DNA of 64,000 nucleotides from Synechococcus sp. C9 (lineage in GTDB: Bacteria > Cyanobacteriota > Cyanobacteriia > Gloeomargaritales > Gloeomargaritaceae), in the NCBI RefSeq assembly GCF_022984075.1, contig NZ_JALAAD010000001.1, positions 1,530,455 to 1,594,454 on the forward strand, given 5' to 3'. A model generated the notes under the pieces. That model ran no database searches, had not been told where the DNA came from, and was given only the letters and a program-made list of their open reading frames with translations. Position 1 is the first letter of the stretch. Every line of letters starts with the position of its first letter. Positions 35,233 through 42,543 of this stretch are shown here, one piece after another. Both the position numbers and the translations under genes were made by a program.

Positions 35233-35313
35233 TAGATACAGAAAGGAAATTCAGATTATCCATTTGGATAACATTTCTGCCAGACACCCAATTGTTTACG
35301 GAGGGAATCAGCC

Positions 35314-35490
35314 ATGCAATACCATTTTCACGGTGCCACCTACGAGCATGATCCGAGTGTTGTGCCGGTGAGCGAAGGTCAGGTGGGGGGCAAGTATCGG
35401 GGGGCGGAATGGAAAACCCATGTGGCCAATGTTCCCAGTCACCCCCGGGCACCCCGGCAATTGCGTTATCGGGGGGTCATGTACTCCTAA
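35314..35490 (+). CDS. DUF4278 small protein, 58 aa
   Basis: The protein reads MQYHFHGATYEHDPSVVPVS to LRYRGVMYS and TAA. YRGxxY repeats at the end (LRYRGVMY) and a central VGGKYRGAEWKTH segment are the DUF4278 signature found in cyanobacteria, often next to or fused with other DUF4278 units. Function is unknown. A strong ribosome-binding site (GGAGGG) and a TATAAT box precede it, so it is likely well expressed. At 58 residues it is below common length limits. Confidence 0.85.
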   Translation: MQYHFHGATYEHDPSVVPVSEGQVGGKYRGAEWKTHVANVPSHPRAPRQLRYRGVMYS

Positions 35491-35688
35491 GCTCTGTTTA
35501 GGTGATCAATAAAAATTGATGAACCAACTGGGAAATTATCTTTCGCCCCCTGGTACCAACCGGGGGGTTAATTTATGCCGAATTGGGCGATTTTCATACC
35601 AAATGACAAAACCCCCCAATCCCCAGTGCCTTTGTGACCCAAAATTAAATTAGGATAACTGTAGCCATCCTCCTCCGGTGTCCTACCC

Positions 35689-36435
35689 ATGAATCTGAAA
35701 GAACGTGTTGGCGAACTGCCCCAGGTGTTGCTTGGCTTGGTGTCCCTATCGGTGGCACTTGTCGCAGGCAGTCTAATCGGTGCCAGTGCGGTGGGGGAAT
35801 TTACCCATGCCAATAATCTGGTGCAGGTGACGGGTTCGGCGCGCCGGGCGATCACTTCCGATTATATTGTCTGGCAATTTCGGGTCGAAAGCCAAAATCC
35901 TTCCCTCCAGGCGGCGTACAAACAGGTGACTGCCTACACGGAAAAAATCCGTCTGTATCTGCAAAGCCAGGGTATTCCTGAGAATGAAATTGTATTTTCT
36001 GCCCTGGAAAACGTGGCCCTCCAAGAGAATATCAATGGTCGGGATACGGGGCAAATTTTGGCCTATCGTTTGACCCAACGGGTGAAAATCAGTTCCAAAG
36101 AGGTGGATAAAATTGCCGCCCTGGTCAATCGTTCCAACGATTTAATCAATGAGGGCATTCCCATTATTTCCGACCCCCCCCAATATCTTTACACCGACTT
36201 GGCAAAACTGCGGGTGGAAATGGTAGCCGAAGCGGTGCGGGATGCCCAAAATCGTGCCCAAAGTATCGCCCAAGCCACCAACAGCCGGGTGGGGAAAGTC
36301 CGCAATGTGAATACCGGGGTGTTTCAGATTACGTCTCGGTTTTCCACCGATGTGAGTGACTATGGAATTTACGATACATCCTCCAAAGAAAAGGATATTA
36401 CGGCGGTGGTGTCGGTGAGTTTTGGGTTGAATTAG
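35689..36435 (+). CDS. SIMPL-domain (DUF541) exported protein
   Basis: A 248-residue protein with an N-terminal hydrophobic segment (PQVLLGLVSLSVALVAGSLI, possible signal anchor) and a SIMPL domain: VQVTGSARRAITSDYIVWQF, VYxxL-type helix LQAAYKQVTAYTEKIRLYLQ, and RQ(K)RAQSIAQATNSRVGKV-like C-terminal helix followed by ITAVVSVSFGLN. The domain is named from mammalian SIMPL; bacterial members are surface or periplasmic, function uncertain. Alone on the forward strand, followed by a repeat copy. Confidence 0.87.
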   Translation: MNLKERVGELPQVLLGLVSLSVALVAGSLIGASAVGEFTHANNLVQVTGSARRAITSDYIVWQFRVESQNPSLQAAYKQVTAYTEKIRLYLQSQGIPENEIVFSALENVALQENINGRDTGQILAYRLTQRVKISSKEVDKIAALVNRSNDLINEGIPIISDPPQYLYTDLAKLRVEMVAEAVRDAQNRAQSIAQATNSRVGKVRNVNTGVFQITSRFSTDVSDYGIYDTSSKEKDITAVVSVSFGLN

Positions 36436-36444
36436 CGATTGAGA

Positions 36445-36530
36445 TATAGCAATCCTAAATGAGCATAGAATAGGGGTCACAGGGGCACCGCCCCCGGATT
36501 TGGTTTTATGAAATTGCTGTTCGTCAATGC
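36445..36530 (-). repeat. Short interspersed repeat copy F (3' truncated)
   Basis: Begins TATAGCAATCCTAAATGAG with core CACAGGGGCACCGCCCCCGG, but the right end is lost after about 85 bp. Only 24 bp separate it from the kinase start, so it lies in that gene's leader. Confidence 0.75.
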
Positions 36531-36554
36531 CCATTTTGTAAGTGGTAAGGAAAT

Positions 36555-37799
36555 ATGTTTCAACAAATGCGTCGCCGTCTGGCACTTTGGTATGTGGGGG
36601 TGACGGCGGTTTTGCTGTTGGTGTTTGCGTTGGCGGGTTATGGGTACGTGCAAACCACTCTGAGCGAACGAATTGATGACACATTAGACCATGTGGCGGA
36701 GGTGGTGGTGGCAACTTTGCCCAGTGAACCGCCCCAGGGGCCGACGGATGTGGCGGAAGACCGGGTGGCTTTGGAATGGTTTGCCCCGACGGGGGAGCGT
36801 CTCTGGAGTACCTTGGATATGACGGTGGTGCCACGGCTACATCCGGGGGTGTGGCGGGAAACGGTGACCCTGAGCGGGGATGAGGCGATCCGGCAGGTGA
36901 CCCAGCCCGTGTATCGGCAAGGGCAATTGTTGGGGTATTTGCGGGTTAGCCACCCGTGGTTTGAGGTGACCAAACCGGTGCGCCAATTGCTGGTGGATTT
37001 GACAGTGGCGGGGCTGGTGGCGCTGGCATTGGTGGCGGGGGCGGGCTGGTTTCTGTCCGGTTTGGCAATGGCACCGGTGCGGCAGTCCTATCAACGATTG
37101 GAGCAGTTTACCGCCGATGCGTCCCACGAACTGCGGAGTCCTTTGGCGAGTTTACAAATGAATTGGGAGTTATTACATAGTCAGTATCCCCAACACCCCC
37201 AGGTGCAGGCGATGGGCGGCTTGCTCCAACGGTTGAGTCGCTTGGTGGATGATTTGCTCTTTTTGGCACGGCAGGATACCCAGGGGGTGGCGGCGGTGGA
37301 ACCCTGTCCCTTGGATGCCCTGGTAATGGAAGTGACCCAGGAACAGGCGGGGTTGGCGCAGGCGCAAGGGGTGAAGCTCCACCTGGAATTGCCTACCCTG
37401 GAGAATCCCGATACCCTCACGGTCTGGGGAAATTACAGCCAGTTGGGGCGGTTGTTGACCAATGTGATCCGGAATGCCTGGCAATATACGCCGTCCGGGG
37501 GGCAGGTGTGGGTGCGGTTGCAACCCCAGGGGGACAGCCTCACGGTGACCGTGCAGGATACGGGGGTGGGGATTGACCCGGCAGAGTTGCCCCGGGTGTT
37601 TGACCGGTTTTATCGGGTGGATCGGGCCAGGGGTGCCAGTGGGGGCAGTGGGCTGGGGTTGGCGATTGCCCAAAGCATTGTCCAGGCGCACCAGGGAACC
37701 CTTCACCTCACCAGTCAACCCGGCCAAGGCACCTTGGTGACGCTCACCCTGCCCCGGTTCAAAGGGCTAACTCATCAGGGGTCGGCAGACCGGCGGTGA
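36555..37799 (+). CDS. Two-component sensor histidine kinase, RppB/NrsS-like (orphan)
   Basis: A 414-residue membrane kinase. TM1 about 11-31 (ALWYVGVTAVLLLVFALAG), a periplasmic loop 32-148, TM2 about 149-170, HisKA with His191 in ADASHELRSPLASLQ, and a HATPase with NVIRNAWQYTPSGG, QDTGVGIDPAELP and GGSGLGLAIAQSI. The organisation fits the cyanobacterial RppB/NrsS (Hik30) group, which senses redox or nickel, but no response-regulator gene adjoins it here. AAGGAA lies 6 bases before the ATG. Its last 41 bp overlap the convergent HEAT-repeat gene. Confidence 0.82.
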   Translation: MFQQMRRRLALWYVGVTAVLLLVFALAGYGYVQTTLSERIDDTLDHVAEVVVATLPSEPPQGPTDVAEDRVALEWFAPTGERLWSTLDMTVVPRLHPGVWRETVTLSGDEAIRQVTQPVYRQGQLLGYLRVSHPWFEVTKPVRQLLVDLTVAGLVALALVAGAGWFLSGLAMAPVRQSYQRLEQFTADASHELRSPLASLQMNWELLHSQYPQHPQVQAMGGLLQRLSRLVDDLLFLARQDTQGVAAVEPCPLDALVMEVTQEQAGLAQAQGVKLHLELPTLENPDTLTVWGNYSQLGRLLTNVIRNAWQYTPSGGQVWVRLQPQGDSLTVTVQDTGVGIDPAELPRVFDRFYRVDRARGASGGSGLGLAIAQSIVQAHQGTLHLTSQPGQGTLVTLTLPRFKGLTHQGSADRR

Positions 37800-38463
37800 C
37801 CCCCAAATTCAGCAGGGCACTCCAGCTATCATCCCGCACCCCCGCATCCCCGTCCTGCAACCCCTGGCGCAGGGCTTCCACCACTTGCAAATAGAGGTTT
37901 TCCGGTAACTGCTCGGCAGGAATTTGCCCCAACGCCCAGGTACAGTTGCTCCGCACGGCGGCCACCGGGTCCTGTTGCAGGGTATGGCAGAGGGTTTGCA
38001 CCACCTGGGGCAATAGGTCGGGCTGGGCCGGGAGCAGTTGCGCCAAAGCACTCGCCGCCCACAACCGCACCGCCGGAATATCCCACTGGAGGGCATTGAT
38101 CAAGGTAGGCACCGCCTGCGCCGACCGACTGTAGCCCAACGCCCAGACAATCCCCTTGCGGACATACCCATTCGTCTCATGGCGCCACTGCTGGATCAAA
38201 AAGGGCACGGCGGCTGGGGTGGGATTGCGTCCTAGGGCATAGGCGGCACTCAACCGCACCAGGGGACAGGCATCCTGCAATAGGGGAATCAACCGTTCCC
38301 CCACCCGTTCATCCTGCAATTCACAAAACGCCCGGGCGGCCTGCATCCGTTGCAAAGGTTCACTGGCGGTCAACTGCGCCAACATCACCTCCGGGTCCGG
38401 CTCGGGAGTCTCCTGCCAGGTATCCAGAGGGCTGGCCAAATCCGGTTGGTCATCGGTGAACAT
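37759..38463 (-). CDS. HEAT-repeat protein
   Basis: About 234 residues of tandem HEAT-type helical repeats, e.g. RLIPLLQDACPLVRLSAAYA, VPTLINALQWDIPAVRLWAA and QDPVAAVRSNCTWALG. The D/P...VR..A.(W/Y)AL pattern recurs about six times. Such proteins in cyanobacteria include phycobilin lyase-like (CpcE/NblB) and scaffold types; without the lyase motifs I would not assign one. Start at ATG 38463 (MFTDDQPD); ATG 38481 adds six residues. Tail-to-tail overlap of 41 bp with the kinase gene. Confidence 0.83.
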   Translation of the reverse strand: MFTDDQPDLASPLDTWQETPEPDPEVMLAQLTASEPLQRMQAARAFCELQDERVGERLIPLLQDACPLVRLSAAYALGRNPTPAAVPFLIQQWRHETNGYVRKGIVWALGYSRSAQAVPTLINALQWDIPAVRLWAASALAQLLPAQPDLLPQVVQTLCHTLQQDPVAAVRSNCTWALGQIPAEQLPENLYLQVVEALRQGLQDGDAGVRDDSWSALLNLGVTAGLPTPDELAL

Positions 38464-38582
38464 AGCCTGGGATGCCCGCAAACGTCCAGAGATAGGGGTA
38501 ATTAGATAATTTTACTTAGATATGGCCAACCTGATTGAATTTCAGCGTGGAGAACCCTTGAGCAGGTGCCACCCTCATCCCC

Positions 38583-39659
38583 CTAGGAACCCACCAGCCG
38601 CACCGTATCCCGAATGATTAAAAACACCCCCAACCCCAACAGCAGGAGTAACCCGGTTTGCATCACCCCCTCTTGCACCCGTGCCGGTAGCGGTCGTCCC
38701 CGCAAGGCTTCAATGAGTAAAAACACCAATTGCCCCCCATCCAGGGCAGGCAGAGGCAAAATATTGATCACCGCCAAATTGATGCTGATCAGAGCCGAAA
38801 ATTGCAGTAAACTCGCCCAACTCGACCGGGCCAACCCCGCCCCCATCGCCACAATCGCCACCGGCCCCGCCACCTGATCAGCCGTCTCCCGGAAATGTTG
38901 CACCAACTCCCAATACCCCTGCACCGTAGTCGTCAACAGGCGATGAAATTCCTGCGCCCCCAACCCAATCGCCTCCCCAAGATTGCGGGAATGACGGGTG
39001 CCCACACTCACATTGTCCTGCAATTGTACCCCGATCCGTCCCTGCCCATTGGGGGTTGCCTCGGGGATGACCGTCAGTTCAACCACTTGATTTTGCCGCT
39101 GAATTTGTAAGCGCACCGCCTGATTCGGTCGGGATTGAATCGCCTCCACCACCCGATTCACCGCCTCTTTCCCCGGTGCCAAAGCCTGACCATCCACCGC
39201 CAGGATCACATCCCCCGCCCGTAAACCCGCCCGTTGCGCCACCGCACTGGTATCCAGGGCAATTTGGGGAATCCGTACCCCCGGTTGATAAACCAATTGG
39301 GGAATGCCCACGGTCAAGACCTGGGTGGTCAAAATCAAATACGCAAACAGTAAATTCGCCAACACCCCGGCACTGATCACCACCGCCCGGTCAGCAATCG
39401 GACGGTTGCGGAGCAAATTCGGGTCATCCTGGGCAATGCCACTTTCCGGGTCCTCCTCAGGAAAACCCACATAGCCCCCCAGGGGAATCGCTCGGATGGC
39501 GTACTGCACCTCCTTCCCCTGGTACGACCAAAGCGCCGGGCCAAACCCTAGGGAAAATTGACTGACCCGAATCCCCTGCACCCGGGCGGCCAAAAAATGC
39601 CCCAACTCATGAACCGCAATGAGAATCGCTAAAACGCCGACCGCCGCTAAAATGGACAT
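38583..39659 (-). CDS. rseP: Site-2 protease, RseP-type intramembrane metalloprotease
   Basis: A 358-residue S2P protease. The zinc site is ILIAVHELGHFLAAR (HExxH) in the first membrane segment, paired with the NILPLPALDGG segment (NxxPxPxLDGG) in a later one. A PDZ domain (VAQRAGLRAGDVILAVDG) lies between. It cleaves membrane-bound anti-sigma or signal proteins in regulated proteolysis. ATG at 39659; next gene on this strand is 120 bp downstream (HEAT protein). Divergent from petB with about 240 bp between. Confidence 0.93.
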   Translation of the reverse strand: MSILAAVGVLAILIAVHELGHFLAARVQGIRVSQFSLGFGPALWSYQGKEVQYAIRAIPLGGYVGFPEEDPESGIAQDDPNLLRNRPIADRAVVISAGVLANLLFAYLILTTQVLTVGIPQLVYQPGVRIPQIALDTSAVAQRAGLRAGDVILAVDGQALAPGKEAVNRVVEAIQSRPNQAVRLQIQRQNQVVELTVIPEATPNGQGRIGVQLQDNVSVGTRHSRNLGEAIGLGAQEFHRLLTTTVQGYWELVQHFRETADQVAGPVAIVAMGAGLARSSWASLLQFSALISINLAVINILPLPALDGGQLVFLLIEALRGRPLPARVQEGVMQTGLLLLLGLGVFLIIRDTVRLVGS

Positions 39660-39900
39660 AAAAATTTTTTTTGGATAATACCAGTCTGTCTATCTTAACC
39701 TAATTTCAGGAACCCCTACTGATTCAGGACAGACACTCCCAGGGGCGCACCCCCTCACTTGGTTTGCCAATCCCAGGGCAAGGACCTGCTGGCAGTGCCC
39801 ACCGCTGTCGGGATACCAGAACCCCAACATTTGCGATACATTAAAAGATGTAAATTGGTTGGGTATCAGCCCGCCGACATCCATTTGAGAACCCGCACTT

Positions 39901-40569
39901 ATGTTTACCAAACAAGTGTCCGATTCTCCCTTGTACAAGTGGTTCGATGAACGGCTTGACCTGACGGAGATTTCCGATGATATTGCCAGCAAGTATGTCC
40001 CCCCCCATGTCAATATCTTTTACTGCTTGGGTGGCATTACATTGACTTGCTTTTTGATCCAATTTGCGACGGGGTTTGCCATGACCTTCTACTACCGGCC
40101 GACGGTGGCGGAAGCATTTAACTCCGTGTCCTATTTAATGACCCAGGTGAATTTTGGCTGGTTGATCCGTTCGATTCACCGGTGGTCCGCCAGTATGATG
40201 GTGTTGATGATGATTCTGCACGTCTTCCGGGTCTATCTGACCGGCGGGTTCAAAAAACCCCGGGAATTGACCTGGGTGACGGGGGTGGTGCTGGCGGTGC
40301 TGACCGTATCCTTCGGTGTGACGGGCTATTCCCTCCCCTGGGACCAGGTGGGCTACTGGGCGGCGAAAATCGTCACCGGGGTGCCGGAAGCGGTGCCGGT
40401 GGTCGGTTCCCTGGTCGTCGAACTGTTGCGGGGGGGTGTAGCCGTTGGGCAAGGCACCTTGACCCGGTTTTACAGTGCCCATACCTTTGTGTTGCCCTGG
40501 TTGACGGCGGTGTTTATGCTGATGCACTTCCTGATGATCCGCAAACAAGGGATTTCGGGCCCCCTTTAG
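39901..40569 (+). CDS. petB: Cytochrome b6
   Basis: A 222-residue cytochrome b6 of the thylakoid b6f complex. Cys42 in [13 protein letters not shown] binds the covalent haem ci; paired haem histidines are in [20 protein letters not shown] and in [19 protein letters not shown]. Four transmembrane helices. The N-terminus [20 protein letters not shown] is the 7-residue-longer form found in Synechocystis. It passes electrons between plastoquinol and the high-potential chain. petD follows after 44 bp in an operon. Confidence 0.98.
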   Translation: MFTKQVSDSPLYKWFDERLDLTEISDDIASKYVPPHVNIFYCLGGITLTCFLIQFATGFAMTFYYRPTVAEAFNSVSYLMTQVNFGWLIRSIHRWSASMMVLMMILHVFRVYLTGGFKKPRELTWVTGVVLAVLTVSFGVTGYSLPWDQVGYWAAKIVTGVPEAVPVVGSLVVELLRGGVAVGQGTLTRFYSAHTFVLPWLTAVFMLMHFLMIRKQGISGPL

Positions 40570-40613
40570 GTTGACGCTGTGTTACCCTGGATTCCATCTG
40601 CGAGGCGAATTTT

Positions 40614-41096
40614 ATGTCCAACATTAAAAAACCCGATTTGTCCGACCCCAAATTGCGGCTGAAGCTGGCCAAGGGTTTGGGGCATAGTTCCTACGGGGAA
40701 CCGGCCTGGCCGAACGACCTGCTGTACATTTTCCCGGTGGTGATCATGGGCACCTTTGCCTGTGTGGTGAGTTTGGCGGTGCTCGACCCCAGTATGTTGG
40801 GGGAACCGGGCGACCCCTTTGCCACGCCCCTGGAAATTCTGCCGGAATGGTACTTCTACCCCACGTTTAATCTTTTGCGGGTTCTGCCCAACAAGTTGCT
40901 GGGGGTTTTGGCCATGGCTTCTGTGCCCCTGGGTTTAGCCTTGGTGCCGTTTATCGAAAACGTGAACAAGTTCCAAAATCCCTTCCGCCGTCCCGTAGCG
41001 ACCACCGTGTTTTTGGTGGGTACGTTTGTGACGATCTGGTTGGGGATTGGGGCGACGATGCCGATTAGCAAAGCCGTGACCCTAGGGCTGTTTTAG
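40614..41096 (+). CDS. petD: Cytochrome b6f subunit IV
   Basis: A 160-residue subunit [22 protein letters not shown] at the N-terminus, [20 protein letters not shown] (the PEWY plastoquinol-site motif) and three membrane helices ending [19 protein letters not shown]. Forms the split cytochrome b with PetB. Co-transcribed with petB; a hairpin follows at 41114-41155. Confidence 0.98.
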   Translation: MSNIKKPDLSDPKLRLKLAKGLGHSSYGEPAWPNDLLYIFPVVIMGTFACVVSLAVLDPSMLGEPGDPFATPLEILPEWYFYPTFNLLRVLPNKLLGVLAMASVPLGLALVPFIENVNKFQNPFRRPVATTVFLVGTFVTIWLGIGATMPISKAVTLGLF

Positions 41097-41113
41097 TCGG
41101 TGGGGCATGGCCG

Positions 41114-41155
41114 ATACCGTGGTGGGTGGGGGTTAACCTCTGACTGCCACGGTAT
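41114..41155 (+). terminator. Hairpin after petBD (possible terminator)
   Basis: ATACCGTGG at 41114-41122 pairs exactly with CCACGGTAT at 41147-41155 around a 24-nt loop that is G-rich. A short T-containing tail TGTGTATTTGG follows, so rho-independent termination is plausible though the U-run is poor. Confidence 0.5.
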
Positions 41156-41283
41156 TGTGTATTTGGGGGTTTCCAGACACCATAAACGCTTTACTTTTAC
41201 GTCAACATTCCCGTTTCACCCAAAAACCTGACTGTCGAAACGCTGGTTTGACCGAATCACAGCAGACCCAAAGGAGTAATGTC

Positions 41284-41526
41284 ATGGAAACAATCAAGAT
41301 TGAAATTTTGGGCACAGGTTGCAAAAAGTGCCAACAGCTTGAGGCAAATGCTAAAGAAGCTGTGGCCAATCTCAATTTAACTGCGGAAATTCTGCACATT
41401 ACTGACCCCATTGAAATCGCCAAACGAGGTGTAATGTCCACTCCCGCTCTGACGATCAACGGCAAAGTCGTCAGCAAAGGTCAAGTCATCAGTCCCGAAC
41501 AAATTCAGCCCTTATTACAGCGTTAA
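41284..41526 (+). CDS. Thioredoxin-like CxxC (redox-active disulfide) protein
   Basis: An 80-residue minimal thioredoxin fold beginning METIKIEILGTGCKKCQQL. Cys13 and Cys16 form the CKKC active site, and VMSTPALTINGKVVSKGQV carries the cis-Pro. This matches the small redox-active disulfide family (TIGR00412), commonly encoded next to YraQ-type permeases. The permease gene follows after 12 bp, so they form an operon. The ATG is preceded by AAGGAG. Likely partner: reduction of the permease CSC motif or of a metal/metalloid substrate; inference. Confidence 0.88.
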   Translation: METIKIEILGTGCKKCQQLEANAKEAVANLNLTAEILHITDPIEIAKRGVMSTPALTINGKVVSKGQVISPEQIQPLLQR

Positions 41527-41538
41527 AAAGTCAAATTG

Positions 41539-42537
41539 ATGTTCGATCCATTTTATCCTTTTGATTGGTTGGCAACCCAGATTGTCACCCAAATCTTCGG
41601 TTTGTCGATTGCATCGCATTTAGGGTCAAGTCTGCACTTCTTTCTTTACGATGTCCCCAAAGTCCTCACCTTGGTGATTGTGATCAGCTTTCTCGTTGGG
41701 ACATTTCAGAGTTTTTTAGAGCCAGAGCGTGTGCGCTTTTTTCTACAAGGAAAGCGTACCCTTGTGGGAAACATTTTGGCGGCACTGGTTGGCATGGTCA
41801 CACCTTTCTGTTCTTGCTCTGCGGTGCCTTTGTTCATTGGCTTCTTAGAAGCAGGTGTCCCGTTAGGCGTGACTTTCTCCTATCTGATCGCAGCGCCGAT
41901 GGTGAATGAGGTGGCTGTGATTCTTTTGTGGGGATTGTTTGGTTTGAAGGTGACACTGATCTACATCGGTTTTGGTGTGGGTTTAGCGATCGTCTCTGGA
42001 TACATCATCGGATTACTAAAATTAGAAAAATGGGTGGAACCCTTCGTCTGGGAACTGCAAAAAGCACGTCAAGTTATGCCGCTAGAGGATACAGACACCC
42101 TGGAACCAGTGGCACTGACTTGGCGGCAACGATTCAAGCAAGGACAGTTTCAAGCCAGCGAAATTGTGCGATCGGTTTGGCTTTATGTGGTGCTTGGCAT
42201 TGCGATTGGGGCGGGGATTCATGGCTATGTCCCGACCGATTTTATTGCCAAATATGCGGGTGTTCAAAATCCTCTCGCCGTCCCCCTCGCCGTCATTTTA
42301 GGTGTACCGCTCTATGCCAACATTGCGGGTGTCATGCCGATTACCGAAGCTTTAGTCCATAAAGGAATGCCGATGGGTACAATTCTAGCGTTCACCATGG
42401 CAGTCACCGCTTTATCGCTACCTGAAATGGTGATTCTCAAGAAGGTGCTACGCCCTCAGCTCTTGGCTGTTTTTGTTGGACTCATGACTGTTGGTATTAT
42501 TAGTATTGGTTACATCTTCAATGCAATTTTACTCTAA
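41539..42537 (+). CDS. YraQ/ArsP-like permease (DUF318 family)
   Basis: A 332-residue polytopic membrane protein with eight or so helices. The family mark VTPFCSCSAVPLFIGFLEAG holds two Cys (CSC) in a membrane loop; GVPLYANIAGVMPITEALVH is a second conserved segment. Related permeases (ArsP and SO_0444 types) export organoarsenicals or heavy metals such as Cu/Zn, but substrate cannot be told here. ATG at 41539 (a TTG at 41536 is one codon earlier). It lies between the thioredoxin-like gene and the P-type ATPase, with gaps of 12 and 6 bp. Confidence 0.86.
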   Translation: MFDPFYPFDWLATQIVTQIFGLSIASHLGSSLHFFLYDVPKVLTLVIVISFLVGTFQSFLEPERVRFFLQGKRTLVGNILAALVGMVTPFCSCSAVPLFIGFLEAGVPLGVTFSYLIAAPMVNEVAVILLWGLFGLKVTLIYIGFGVGLAIVSGYIIGLLKLEKWVEPFVWELQKARQVMPLEDTDTLEPVALTWRQRFKQGQFQASEIVRSVWLYVVLGIAIGAGIHGYVPTDFIAKYAGVQNPLAVPLAVILGVPLYANIAGVMPITEALVHKGMPMGTILAFTMAVTALSLPEMVILKKVLRPQLLAVFVGLMTVGIISIGYIFNAILL

Positions 42538-42543
42538 AAAGAG

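Noticed and set aside
36142-36834. Reverse-strand 230-residue frame over SIMPL and kinase genes
   Set aside because: Pro/His-rich peptide antisense to two recognisable genes and to a repeat.
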